Shown piece after piece: positions 1-14,200 of a stretch of 64,000 bases of DNA (position 1 is its first letter; every line of letters starts with the position of its first letter). The notes under the pieces were generated by a model, which was given only the letters and a program-made list of their open reading frames with translations, ran no database searches and had not been told where the DNA came from. The stretch comes from Fasciola hepatica. Its lineage: Eukaryota; Platyhelminthes; Trematoda; Plagiorchiida; Fasciolidae. The stretch is from the NCBI GenBank assembly GCA_948099385.1, contig CANUEZ040000191.1:5766001-5830000 (forward strand), given 5' to 3'. Position numbers and translations under genes: made by a program.

Positions 1-1690
1 AACCAAATTCTCGCACACCGATCCAATCCTATGTTCCATCACTTCTCTATTTATGGGCCTAAGTAAGACCAAGGCATTCCCTTATGAACAATCCACACAG
101 ATTGCTCATACAATGCAATAGAGCAGTAGCAGAGTAGATTTGTATAATATGATTATCCATGCAGCTTGAACACTGAACTGACCATTGAAAATGATGGAAG
201 CACTGTACAGCTGTTTGATCCGCTAAGGGAATCATGAGCATTGCACATGGACAGAGCCCACACGGGGACACGAACAAGGTTAGGGGTGAACGAATGTCAG
301 TCGAACACCCAAACCACAAGGCTGTCCGATATGGTTCTCAAAGCTATGTTCAACACACACACTAAATGATATAGCACAATCTCCAAATTGGCTTCGGCTT
401 TCGCTTTCGCTTTGAACGGTAACATCCAAATTCTCGCACACCGATCCAATCCTATGTTCCATCACTTCTCTATTTATGGGCCTTAGTAAAACCAAGGCAT
501 TCCTTTATGAACAATCCACACAGATTGCTCATACAATGCAATAGAGCAGTAGCAGAGTAGATTTGTATAATATGATTATCCATGCAGCTTGAACACTGAA
601 CTGACCATTGAAAATGATGGAAGCACTGTACAGCTGTTTGATCCGCTAAGGGAATCATGAGCATTGCACATGGACAGAGCCCACACGGGGACACGAACAA
701 GGGTTGGAGTGAACGAATGTCAGTCGAACACCCAAACCACAAGGCTATCGATATGGTTCTCAAAGCTATGTTCAACACACACACTAAATGATATAGCACA
801 ATCCCCAAATTGGCTTCGGCTTTCGCTTTCGCTTTGAACGGTAACAACCAAATTCTCGCACACCGATCCAATCCTATGTTCCATCACTTCTCTATTTATG
901 GGCATAATTAAGACCAAGGCATTCCCTTATGAACAATCCACACAGATTGCTCATACAATGCAATAGAGCAGTAGCAGAGTAGATTTGTATCATATGATTC
1001 TCCATGCAGCTTGAACACTGAACTGACCATTGAAAATGATGGAAGCACTGTACAGCTGTTTGATCCGCTAAGGGAATCATGAGCATTGCACATGGACAGA
1101 GCCCACTCGGAGACACGAACAAGGTTTGGGGTGAACGAATGTCAGTCGAACACCCAAACCACAAGGCTATCCCATATGGGTCTCAACGCTTTGTTCAACA
1201 TATACACTACATGATATAGCACAATCCCCAAATTGGCTTCGGCTTTCGCTTTCGCTTTGAACGGTAACAACCAAATTCTCGCACACCGATGCAATCCTAT
1301 GTTCCATCACTTCTCTATTTATGGGCCTAAGTAAAACCAAGGCATTCCCTATGAACAATCCACACAGATTGCTCATACAATGCAATAGTGCAGTAGCAGA
1401 GTAGATTTGTATAATATGATTCTCCATGCAGCTTGAACACTGAACTGACCATTGAAAATGATGGAAGCACTGTACAGCTGTTTGATCCGCTAAGGGAATC
1501 ATGAGCATTGCACATGGACAGAGCCCACACGGGGACACGAACAACGGTTGGGGTGAACGATTGTCAGTCGAACACCCAAACCACAGGGCTATCCGATATG
1601 GGTCTCAACGCTTTGTTCAACATATACACTACATGATATAGCACAATCCCCAAATTGGCTTCGGCTTTCGCTTTCGCTTTGAACGGTAAC
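1..1690 (+). repeat. Array block 1: M1-M4, mixed monomers
   Basis: Monomers start at 1, 424, 846 and 1269. M1 and M2 carry the B-type junction (ctcaaagctatg followed by cacacacactaaatg). M2 has lost one C to give ctatcgat and reads ccttagtaa at the usual cctaagtaa site. M3 has gggcataatt there, plus the ctcggag haplotype. M4 has the shortened CT run (ttccctatg). All four differ, so no higher-order order is visible here. Confidence 0.9.
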
Positions 1691-4225
1691 AACCAAATTC
1701 TCGCACACCGATCCAATCCTATGTTCCATCACTTCTCTATTTATGGGCCTAAGTAAAACCGAGGCATTCCCTTATGAACAATCCACACAGATTGCTCATA
1801 CAATGCAATAGAGCATTAGCAGAGTAGATTTGTATAATATGATTCTCCATGCAGCTTGAACACTGAACTGACCATTGAAAATGATGGAAGCACTGTACAG
1901 CTGTTTGATCCGCTAAGGGAATCATGAGCATTGCACATGGACAGAGCCCACACGGGGACACGAACAACGGTTGGGGTGAACGATTGTCAGTCGAACACCC
2001 AAACCACAAGGCTATCCGATATGGGTATCAACGCTTTGTTCAACATATACACTACATGATATAGCACAATCCCCAAATTGGCTTCGGCTTTCGCTTTCGC
2101 TTTGAACGGTAACAACCAAATTCTCGCACACCGATCCAATCCTATGTTCCATCACTTCTCTATTTATGGGCCTAAGTAAGACCAAGGCATTCCCTTATGA
2201 ACAATCCACACAGATTGCTCATACAATGCAATAGTGCAGTAGCAGAGTAGATTTGTATAATATGATTCTCCATGCAGCTTGAACACTGAACTGACCATTG
2301 AAAATGATGGAAGCACTGTACAGCTGTTTGATCCGCTAAGGGAATCATGAACATTGCACATGGACAGAGCCCACACGGGGACACGAACAAGGGTTGGGGT
2401 GAACGATTGTCAGTCGAACACCCAAACCACAAGGCTATCCGATATGGGTCTCAACGCTTTGTTCAACATATACACTACATGATATAGCACAATCCCCAAA
2501 TTGGCTTCGGCTTTCGCTTTCGCTTTGAACGGTAACAACCAAATTCTCGCACACCGATCCAATCCTATGTTCCATCACTTCTCTATTTATGGGCCTAAGT
2601 AAGACCAAGGCATTCCCTCATGAACAATCCACACAGATTGCTCATACAATGCAATAGAGCAGTAGCAGAGTAGATTTGTATCATATGATTATCCATGCAG
2701 CTTGAACACTGAACTGACCATTGAAAATGATGGAAGCACTGTACAGCTGTTTGATCCGCTAAGGGAATCATGAGCATTGCACATGGACAGAGCCCACACG
2801 GGGACACGAACAAGGGTTGGGGTGAACGAATGTCAGTCGAACACCCAAACCACAAGGCTATCCGATATGGGTCTCAACGCTTTGTTCAACATATACACTA
2901 CATGATATAGCACAATCCCCAAATTGGCTTCGGCTTTCGCTTTCGCTTTGAACGGTAACAACCAAATTCTCGCACACCGATCCAATCCTATGTTCCATCA
3001 CTTCTCTATTTATGGGCCTAAGTAAGACCAAGGCATTCCCTTATGAACAATCCACACAGATTGCTCATACAATGCAATAGAGCAGTAGCAGAGTAGATTT
3101 GTATAATATGATTATCCATGCAGCTTGAACACTGAACTGACCATTGAAAATGATGGAAGCACTGTACAGCTGTTTGATCCGCTAAGGGAATCATGAGCAT
3201 TGCACATGGACAGAGCCCACACGGGGACACGAACAAGGGTTGGAGTGAACGAATGTCAGTCGAACACCCAAACCACAAGGCTATCGATATGGGTCTCAAC
3301 GCTTTGTTCAACATATACACTACATGATATAGCACAATCCCCAAATTGGCTTCGGCTTTCGCTTTCGCTTTGAACGGTAACAACCAAATTCTCGCACACC
3401 GATCCAATCCTATGTTCCATCACTTCTCTATTTATGGGCCTAAGTAAGACCAAGGCATTCCCTTATGAACAATCCACACAGATTGCTCATACAATGCAAT
3501 AGAGCAGTAGCAGAGTAGATTTGTATAATATGATTATCCATGCAGCTTGAACACTGAACTGACCATTGAAAATGATGGAAGCACTGTACAGCTGTTTGAT
3601 CCGCTAAGGGAATCATGAGCATTGCACATGGACAGAGCCCACACGGGGACACGAACAAGGGTTGGAGTGAACGAATGTCAGTCGAACACCCAAACCACAA
3701 GGCTATCGATATGGGTCTCAACGCTTTGTTCAACATATACACTACATGATATAGCACAATCCCCAAATTGGCTTCGGCTTTCGCTTTCGCTTTGAACGGT
3801 AACAACCAAATTCTCGCACACCGATCCAATCCTATGTTCCATCACTTCTCTATTTATGGGCCTAAGTAAGACCAAGGCATTCCCTTATGAACAATCCACA
3901 CAGATTGCTCATACAATGCAATAGAGCAGTAGCAGAGTAGATTTGTATCATATGATTCTCCATGCAGCTTGAACACTGAACTGACCATTGAAAATGATGG
4001 AAGCACTGTACAGCTGTTTGATCCGCTAAGGGAATCATGAGCATTGCACATGGACAGAGCCCACACGGGGACACGAACAAGGGTTGGAGTGAACGAATGT
4101 CAGTCGAACACCCAAACCACAAGGCTATCGATATGGGTCTCAACGCTTTGTTCAACATATACACTACATGATATAGCACAATCCCCAAATTGGCTTCGGC
4201 TTTCGCTTTCGCTTTGAACGGTAAC
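1691..4225 (+). repeat. Higher-order repeat, hexamer copy 1 (M5-M10)
   Basis: Monomers start at 1691, 2114, 2537, 2960, 3382 and 3804. M5 is marked by gcattagc (near 1814) and ggtatcaacgc. M6 is marked by catgaacatt in place of catgagcatt (near 2347). M7 has ccctcatg and gtatcatatg. M8 and M9 are near-identical 422-bp units with ctatcgat. M10 adds gtatcatatg. The same private markers reappear in order in the next block, with M7 missing. Confidence 0.9.
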
Positions 4226-6337
4226 AACCAAATTCTCGCACACCGATCCAATCCTATGTTCCATCACTTCTCTATTTATGGGCCTAAGTAAAACCGAGGC
4301 ATTCCCTTATGAACAATCCACACAGATTGCTCATACAATGCAATAGAGCATTAGCAGAGTAGATTTGTATAATATGATTCTCCATGCAGCTTGAACACTG
4401 AACTGACCATTGAAAATGATGGAAGCACTGTACAGCTGTTTGATCCGCTAAGGGAATCATGAGCATTGCACATGGACAGAGCCCACACGGGGACACGAAC
4501 AACGGTTGGGGTGAACGATTGTCAGTCGAACACCCAAACCACAAGGCTATCCGATATGGGTATCAACGCTTTGTTCAACATATACACTACATGATATAGC
4601 ACAATTCCCAAATTGGCTTCGGCTTTCGCTTTCGCTTTGAACGGTAACAACCAAATTCTCGCACACCGATCCAATCCTATGTTCCATCACTTCTCTATTT
4701 ATGGGCCTAAGTAAGACCAAGGCATTCCCTTATGAACAATCCACACAGATTGCTCATACAATGCAATAGTGCAGTAGCAGAGTAGATTTGTATAATATGA
4801 TTCTCCATGCAGCTTGAACACTGAACTGACCATTGAAAATGATGGAAGCACTGTACAGCTGTTTGATCCGCTAAGGGAATCATGAACATTGCACATGGAC
4901 AGAGCCCACACGGGGACACGAACAAGGGTTGGGGTGAACGATTGTCAGTCGAACACCCAAACCACAAGGCTATCCGATATGGGTCTCAACGCTTTGTTCA
5001 ACATATACACTACATGATATAGCACAATCCCCAAATTGGCTTCGGCTTTCGCTTTCGCTTTGAACGGTAACAACCAAATTCTCGCACACCGATCCAATCC
5101 TATGTTCCATCACTTCTCTATTTATGGGCCTAAGTAAGACCAAGGCATTCCCTTATGAACAATCCACACAGATTGCTCATACAATGCAATAGAGCAGTAG
5201 CAGAGTAGATTTGTATAATATGATTATCCATGCAGCTTGAACACTGAACTGACCATTGAAAATGATGGAAGCACTGTACAGCTGTTTGATCCGCTAAGGG
5301 AATCATGAGCATTGCACATGGACAGAGCCCACACGGGGACACGAACAAGGGTTGGAGTGAACGAATGTCAGTCGAACACCCAAACCACAAGGCTATCGAT
5401 ATGGGTCTCAACGCTTTGTTCAACATATACACTACATGATATAGCACAATCCCCAAATTGGCTTCGGCTTTCGCTTTCGCTTTGAACGGTAACAACCAAA
5501 TTCTCGCACACCGATCCAATCCTATGTTCCATCACTTCTCTATTTATGGGCCTAAGTAAGACCAAGGCATTCCCTTATGAACAATCCACACAGATTGCTC
5601 ATACAATGCAATAGAGCAGTAGCAGAGTAGATTTGTATAATATGATTATCCATGCAGCTTGAACACTGAACTGACCATTGAAAATGATGGAAGCACTGTA
5701 CAGCTGTTTGATCCGCTAAGGGAATCATGAGCATTGCACATGGACAGAGCCCACACGGGGACACGAACAAGGGTTGGAGTGAACGAATGTCAGTCGAACA
5801 CCCAAACCACAAGGCTATCGATATGGGTCTCAACGCTTTGTTCAACATATACACTACATGATATAGCACAATCCCCAAATTGGCTTCGGCTTTCGCTTTC
5901 GCTTTGAACGGTAACAACCAAATTCTCGCACACCGATCCAATCCTATGTTCCATCACTTCTCTATTTATGGGCCTAAGTAAGACCAAGGCATTCCCTTAT
6001 GAACAATCCACACAGATTGCTCATACAATGCAATAGAGCAGTAGCAGAGTAGATTTGTATCATATGATTCTCCATGCAGCTTGAACACTGAACTGACCAT
6101 TGAAAATGATGGAAGCACTGTACAGCTGTTTGATCCGCTAAGGGAATCATGAGCATTGCACATGGACAGAGCCCACACGGGGACACGAACAAGGGTTGGA
6201 GTGAACGAATGTCAGTCGAACACCCAAACCACAAGGCTATCGATATGGGTCTCAACGCTTTGTTCAACATATACACTACATGATATAGCACAATCCCTAA
6301 ATTGGCTTCGGCTTTCGCTTTCGCTTTGAACGGTAAC
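4226..6337 (+). repeat. Higher-order repeat, pentamer copy 2 (M11-M15) lacking one monomer
   Basis: Monomers start at 4226, 4649, 5072, 5494 and 5916. M11 and M12 match M5 and M6 at a spacing of 2535 bp; M13, M14 and M15 match M8, M9 and M10 at 2112 bp. The counterpart of M7 is therefore absent. Differences I noticed are few: acaattccc against acaatcccc near 4603, and atccctaaa against atccccaaa near 6294. A recent duplication with loss or gain of one monomer by unequal exchange explains this. Confidence 0.88.
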
Positions 6338-9300
6338 AACCAAATTCTCGCACACCGATCCAATCCTATGTTCCATCACTTCTCTATTTATGGGCATAAT
6401 TAAGACCAAGGCATTCCCTTATGAACAACCCACACAGATTGCTCATACAATGCAATAGAGCAGTAGCAGAGTAGATTTGTATAATATGATTATCCATGCA
6501 GCTTGAACACTGAACTGACCGTTGAAAATGATGGAAGCACTGTACAGCTGTTTGATCCGCTAAGGGAATCATGAGCATTGCACATGGACAGAGCCCACAC
6601 GGGGACACGAACAACGGTTGGGGTGAACGAATGTCAGTCGAACACCCAAACCACAAGGCTATCCGATATGGGTCTCAACGCTTTGTTCAACATATACACT
6701 ACATGATATAGCACAATCCTCAAATTGGCTTCGGCTTTCGCTTTCGCTTTGAACGGTAACAACCAAATTCTCGCACACCGATCCAATCCTATGTTCCATC
6801 ACTTCTCTATTTATGGGCCTAAGTAAGACCTAGGCATTCCCTTATGAACAATCCACACAGATTGCTCATACAATGCAATAGAGCAGTAGCAGAGTAGATT
6901 TGTATAATATGATTCTCCATGCAGCTTGAACACTGAACTGACCATTGAAAATGATGGAAGCACTGTACAGCTGTTTGATCCGCTAAGGGAATCATGAGCA
7001 TTGCACATGGACAGAGCCCACACGAGGACACGAACAAGGGTTGGAGTGAACGAATGTCAGTCGAACACCCAAACCACAAGGCTGTCCGATATGGTTCTCA
7101 AAGCTATGTTCAACACACACACTAAATGATATAGCACAATCCCCAAATTGGCTTCGGCTTTCGCTTTCGCTTTGAACGTTAACAACCAAATTCTCGCACA
7201 CCGATCCAATCCTATGTTCCATCACTTCTCTATTTATGGGCCTAAGTAAAACCAAGGCATTCCCTTATGAACAATCCACACAGATTTCTCATACAATGCA
7301 ATAGAGCAGTAGCAGAGTAGATTTGTATAATATGATTATCCATGCAGCTTGAACACTGAACTGACCATTGAAAATTATGGAAGCACTGTACAGCTGTTTG
7401 ATCCGCTAAGGGAATCATGAGCATTGCACATGGACAGAGCCCACACGGGGACACGAACAAGGGTTGGGGTGAACGAATGTCAGTCGAACACCCAAACCAC
7501 AAGGCTATCCGATATGGGTCTCAACGCTTTGTTCAACATATACAATACATGATATAGCACAATCCCCAAATTGGCTTCGGCTTTCGCTTTCGCTTTGAAC
7601 GGTAACAACCAAATTCTCGCACACCGATCCAATCCTATGTTCCATCACTTCTCTATTTATGGGCCTAAGTAAGACCAAGGCATTCCCTTATGAACAATCC
7701 ACACAGATTTCTCATACAATGCAATAGAGCAGTAGCAGAGTAGATTTGTATAATATGATTCTCCATGCAGCTTGAACACTGAACTGACCATTGAAAATGA
7801 TGGAAGCACTGTACAGCTGTTTGATCCGCTAAGGGAAACATGAGCATTGCACATGGACAGAGCCCACTCGGAGACACGAACAAGGGGTGGGGTGAACGAA
7901 TGTCAGTCGAACACCCAAACCACAAGGCTATCCGATATGGGTCTCAACGCTTTGTTCAACACACACACTACATGATATAGCACAATCCCCAAATTGGCTT
8001 CGGCTTTCGCTTTCGCTTCGAACTGTAACAACCAAATTCTCGCACACCGATCCAATCCCAAGTTCCATCACTTCTCTATTTATGGGCCTAAGTAAAACCG
8101 AGGCATTCCCTTATGAACAATCCACACAGATTTCTCATACAATGCAATAGAGCAGTAGCAGAGTAGATTTGTATAATATGATTCTCCATGCAGCTTGAAC
8201 ACTGAACTGACCATTGAAAATGATGGAAGCACTGTACAGCTGTTTGATCCGCTAAGGGAAACATGAGCATTGCACATGGACAGAGCCCACACGGGGACAC
8301 GAACAACGGTTGGGCTGAACGAATGTCAGTCGAACACCCAAACCACAAGGCTATCCCATATGGGTCTCAACGCTTTGTTCAACATATACACTACATGATA
8401 TAGCACAATCCCCAAATTGGCTTCGGCTTTCGCTTTCGCTTTGAACGGTAACAACCAAATTCTCGCACACCGATCCAATCCTATGTTCCATCACTTCTCC
8501 ATTTATGGGCCTAAGTAAGACCAAGGCATTCCCTTATGAACAATCCACACAGATTGCTCATACAATGCAATAGAGCAGTAGCAGAGTAGATTTGTATAAT
8601 ATGATTCTCCATGCAGCTTGAACACTGAACTGACCATTGAAAATGATGGAAGCACTGTACAGCTGTTTGATCCGCTAAGGGAATCATGAGCATTGCACAT
8701 GGACAGAGCCCACTCGGAGACACGAACAAGGGTTGGGGTGAACGAATGTCAGTCGAACACCCAAACCACAAGGCTATCCCATATGGGTCTCAACGCTTTG
8801 TTCAACATATACACTACATGATATAGCACAATCCTCAAATTGGCTTCGGCTTTCGCTTTCGCTTTGAACGGTCACAACCAAATTCTCGCACACCGATCCA
8901 ATCCTATGTTCCATCACTTCTCTATTTATGGGCCTAAGTAAGACCAAGGCATTCCCTTTTGAACAATCCACACATATTGCTCATACAATACAATAGAGCA
9001 GTAGCAGAGTAGATTTGTAAAATATGATTCTCCATGCAGCTTGAACACTGAACTGACCATTGAAAATGATGGAAGCACTGTACAGCTGTTTGATCCGCTA
9101 AGGGAATCATGAGCATTGCACATGGACAGAGCCCACACGGGGACACGAACAAGGGTTGGAGTGAACGAATGTCAGTCGAACACCCAAACCACAAGGCTAT
9201 CGATATGGGTCTCAACGCTTTGTTCAACATATACATTACATGATATAGCACAATCCCTAAATTGGCTTCGGCTTTCGCTTTCGCTTTGAACGGTAACAAC

Positions 9301-9720
9301 CAAATTCTCGCACACCGATCCAATCCTATGTTCCATCAATTCTCTATTTATTGGCCCAAGTAAAACCAAGGCATTCCCTTATGAACAATCCACACAGATT
9401 GCTCATACAATGCAATAGAGCAGTAGCAGAGTAGATTTGTATAATATGATTCTCCATGCAGCTTGAACACTGAACTGACCATTGAAAATGATGGAAGCAC
9501 TGTACAGCTGTTTGATCCGCTAAGGGAATCATGAGCATTGCACATGGACAGAGCCCACTCGGAGACACGAACAAGGGTTGCGGTGAACGAATGTCAGTCG
9601 AACACCCAAACCACAAGGCTATCCCATATGGGTCTCAACGCTTTGTTCAACATATACACTAAATGATATAGCACAATCCCCAAATTGGCTTCGGCTTTCG
9701 CTTTCGCTTTGAACGGTAAC
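6338..9720 (+). repeat. Array block: M16-M23, heterogeneous monomers
   Basis: Monomers start at 6338, 6761, 7184, 7607, 8030, 8453, 8876 and 9298. M16 repeats the gggcataatt variant of M3. M17 has the B-type junction and the altered end gaacgttaac. M18, M19 and M20 share atttctcat; M19 and M20 also share gaaacatgag. M19 ends in the disturbed cgcttcgaactgtaac. M22 introduces the cccttttg form and catatacattac. M23 reads ttggcccaagtaa. No clear higher-order period is visible. Confidence 0.88.
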
Positions 9721-10566
9721 AACCAAATTCTCGCACACCGATCCAATCCTATGTTCCATCACTTCTCTATTTATGGGCCTAAGTAAGACCTAGGCATTCC
9801 CTTACGAACAATCCACACAGATTGCTCATACAATGCAATAGAGCAGTAGCAGAGTAGATTTGTATAATATGATTCTCCATGCAGCTTGAACACTGAACTG
9901 ACCATTGAAAATTATGGAAGCACTGTACAGCTGTTTGATCCGCTAAGGGAATCATGAGCATTGCACATGGACAGAGTCCACTCGGAGACACGAACAAGGG
10001 TTGCGGTGAACGAATGTCAGTCGAACACCCAAACCACAAGGCTATCCCATATGGTTCTCAACGCTTTGTTCAACATATACACTACATGATATAGCACAAT
10101 CCCCAAATTGGCTTCGGCTTTCGCTTTCGCTTTGAACGGTAACAACCAAATTCTCGCACACCGATCCAATCCTATGTTCCATCACTTCTCTATTTATGAG
10201 CCTAAGTAAGACCGAGGCATTCCCTTATGAACAATCCACACAGATTGCTCATACAATGCAATAGAGCAGTAGCAGAGTAGATTTGTATAATATGATTCTC
10301 CATGCAGCTTGAACACTGAACTGACCATTGAAAATGATGGAAGCACTGTACAGCTGTTTGATCCGCTAAGGGAATCATGAGCATTGCACATGGACAGAGC
10401 CCACTCGGAGACACGAACAAGGGTTGCGGTGAACGAATGTCAGTCGAACACCCAAACCACAAGGCTATCCCATATGGGTCTCAACGCTTTGTTCAACATA
10501 TACACTACATGATATAGCACAATCCCTAAATTGGCTTCGGCTTTCGCTTTCGCTTTGAACGGTAAC
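9721..10566 (+). repeat. Dimer higher-order repeat, copy 1 (M24-M25)
   Basis: Monomers start at 9721 and 10144. M24 carries cctagg, ttacgaac, the aattatgg variant and a ggttctcaacgc junction. M25 carries tttatgagcct and cgagg. This combination is repeated 846 bp downstream. Confidence 0.9.
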
Positions 10567-11250
10567 AACCAAATTCTCGCACACCGATCCAATCCTATGT
10601 TCCATCACTTCTCTATTTAGGGGCCTAAGTAAGACCTAGGCATTCCCTTACGAACAATCCACACAGATTGCTCATACAATGCAATAGAGCAGTAGCAGAG
10701 TAGATTTGTATAATATGATTCTCCATGCAGCTTGAACACTGAACTGACCATTGAAAATTATGGAAGCACTGTACAGCTGTTTGATCCGCTAAGGGAATCA
10801 TGAGCATTGCACATGGACAGAGCCCACTCGGAGACACGAACAAGGGTTGCGGTGAACGAATGTCAGTCGAACACCCAAACCACAAGGCTATCCCATATGG
10901 TTCTCAACGCTTTGTTCAACATATACACTACATGATATAGCACAATCCCCAAATTGGCTTCGGCTTTCGCTTTCGCTTTGAACGGTAACAACCAAATTCT
11001 CGCACACCGATCCAATCCTATGTTCCATCACTTCTCTATTTATGAGCCTAAGTAAGACCGAGGCATTCCCTTATGAACAATCCACACAGATTGCTCATAC
11101 AATGCAATAGAGCAGTAGCAGAGTAGATTTGTATAATATGATTCTCCATGCAGCTTGAACACTGAACTGACCATTGAAAATGATGGAAGCACTGTACAGC
11201 TGTTTGATCCGCTAAGGGAATCATGAGCATTGCACATGGACAGAGCCCAC
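10567..11250 (+). repeat. Dimer higher-order repeat, copy 2 (M26 and most of M27)
   Basis: M26 starts at 10567 and M27 at 10990. Each repeats its partner 846 bp upstream, including ttacgaac, aattatgg and tttatgagcct. Matching stops at 11250/11251, where copy 1 continues tcggag and copy 2 continues acgggg, so the right breakpoint lies there or just upstream. Differences in the shared part are tttagggg for tttatggg (near 10619) and agcccac for agtccac. Confidence 0.88.
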
Positions 11251-14200
11251 ACGGGGACACGAACAAGGGTTGGGGTGAACGAATGTCAGTCGAACACCCA
11301 AACCACAAGGCTATCCGATATGGGTCCGAAAGCTTTGTTCAACATATACACTACATGATATAGCACAATCCCCAAATTGGCTTCGGCTTTCGCTTTCGCT
11401 TTGAACGGTAACAACCAAATTCTCGCACACCGATCCAATCCTATGTTCCATCACTTCTCTATTTATGGGCCTAAGTAAAACCGAGGCATTCCCTTATGAA
11501 CAATCCACACAGATTTCTCATACAATGCAATAGAGCAGTAGCAGAGTAGATTTGTATAATATGATTCTCCATGCAGCTTGAACACTGAACTGACCATTGA
11601 AAATGATGGAAGCACTGTACAGCTGTTTGATCCGCTAAGGGAAACATGAGCATTGCACATGGACAGAGCCCACTCGGAGACACGAACAAGGGTTGGGGTG
11701 AACGAATGTCAGTCGAACACCCAAACCACAAGGCTATCCGATATGGGTCTCAACGCTTTGTTCAACACACACACTACATGATATAGCACAATCCCCAAAT
11801 TGGCTTCGGCTTTCGCTTTCGCTTTGAACGGTAACAACCAAATTCTCGCACACCGATCCAATCCTATGTTCCATCAATTCTCTATTTATGGGCCTAAGTA
11901 AAACCGAGGCATTCCCTTATGAACAATCCACACAGATTGCTCATACAATGCAATAGAGCAGTAGCAGAGTAGATTTGTATAATATGATTATCCATGCAGC
12001 TTGAACACTGAACTGACCATTGAAAATGATGGAAGCACTGTACAGCTGTTTGATCCGCGAAGGGAATCATGAGCATTGCACATGGACAGAGCCCACACGG
12101 GGACACGAACAAGGGTTGGGGTGAACGAATGTCAGTCGAACACCCAAACCACAAGGCTATCCCATATGGGTCTGAACGCTTTGTTCAACATATACACTAC
12201 ATGATATAGCACAATCCCTAAATTGGCTTCGGCTTTCGCTTTCGCTTTGAACGGTAACAACCAAATTCTCGCACACCGATCCAATCCTATGTTCCATCAC
12301 TTCTCTATTTATGGGCCTAAGTAAAACCAAGGCATTCCCTTATGAACAATCCACACAGATTGCTCATACAATGCAATAGAGCAGTAGCAGAGTAGATTTG
12401 TATAATATGATTCTCCATGCAGCTTGAACACTGAACTGACCATTGAAAATTATGGAAGCACTGTACAGCTGTTTGATCCGCTAAGGGAATCATGAGCATT
12501 GCACATGGACAGAGCCCACTCGGAGACACGAACAAGGGTTGCGGTGAACGAATGTCAGTCGAACACCCAAACCACAAGGCTATCCCATATGGGTCTCAAC
12601 GCTTTGTTCAACATATACACTACATGATATAGCACAATCCCCAAATTGGCTTCGGCTTTCGCTTTCGCTTTGAACGGTAACAACCAAATTCTCGCACACC
12701 GATCCAATCCTATGTTCCATCACTTCTCTATTTATGGGCATAATTTAGACCAAGGCATTCCCTTATGAACAATCCACACAGATTGCTCATACAATGCAAT
12801 AGAGCAGTAGCAGAGTAGATTTGTATAATATGATTCTCCATGCAGCTTGAACACTGAACTGACCATTGAAAATTATGGAAGCACTGTACAGCTGTTTGAT
12901 CCGCTAAGGGAATCATGAGCATTGCACATGGACAGAGCCCACACGGGGACACGAACAAGGGTTGGGGTGAACGAATGTCAGTCGAACACCCAAACCACAA
13001 GGCTATCCCATATGGTTCTCAACGCTTTGTTCAACATATACACTACATGATATAGCACAATCCCCAAATTGGCTTCGGCTTTCGCTTTCGCTTTGAAGGG
13101 TAACAACCAAATTCTCGCACACCGATCCAATCCTATGTTCCATCACTTCTCTATTTATGGGCCTAAGTAAGACCAAGGCATTCCCTTATGAACAATCCAC
13201 ACAGATTGCTCATACAATGCAATAGAGCAGTAGCAGAGTAGATTTGTATAATATGATTCTCCATGCAGCTTGAACACTGAACTGACCATTGAAAATGATG
13301 GAAGCACTGTACAGCTGTTTGATCCGCTAAGGGAATCATGAGCATTGCACATGGACAGAGCCCACACGGGGACACGAACAAGGGTTGGAGTGAACGAATG
13401 TCAGTCGAACACCCAAACCACAAGGCTCTCCCATATGGGTCTCAACGCTTTGTTCAACATATACACTACATGATATAGCACAATCCCCAAATTGGCTTCG
13501 GCTTTCGCTTTCGCTTTGAACGGTAACAACCAAATTCTCGCACACCGATCCAATCCTATATTCCATCACTTCTCTATTTATGGGCCTAAGTAAGACCAAG
13601 GCATTCCCTTATGAACAATCCACACAGATTGCTCATACAATGCAATAGAGCAGTAGCAGAGTAGATTTGTATCATATGATTCTCCATGCAGCTTGAACAC
13701 TGAACTGACCATTGAAAATGATGGAAGCACTGTACAGCTGTTTGATCCGCTAAGGGAATCATGAGCATTGCACATGGACAGAGCCCACACGGGGACACGA
13801 ACAAGGGTTGGGGTGAACGAATGTCAGTCGAACACCCAAACCACAAGGCTATCCGATATGGGTCTGAACGCTTTGTTCAACATATACAATACATGATATA
13901 GCACAATCCCCAAATTGGCTTCGGCTTTCGCTTTCGCTTTGAACGGTAACAACCAAATTCTCGCACACCGATCCAATCCTATGTTCCATCACTTCTCTAT
14001 TTATGGGCCTAAGTAAGACCAAGGCATTCCCTTATGAACAATCCACACAGATTGCTCATACAATGCAATAGAGCAGTAGCAGAGTAGATTTGTATAATAT
14101 GATTATCCATGCAGCTTGAACACTGAACTGACCATTGAAAATGATGGAAGCACTGTACAGCTGTTTGATCCGCTAAGGGAATCATGAGCATTGCACATGG

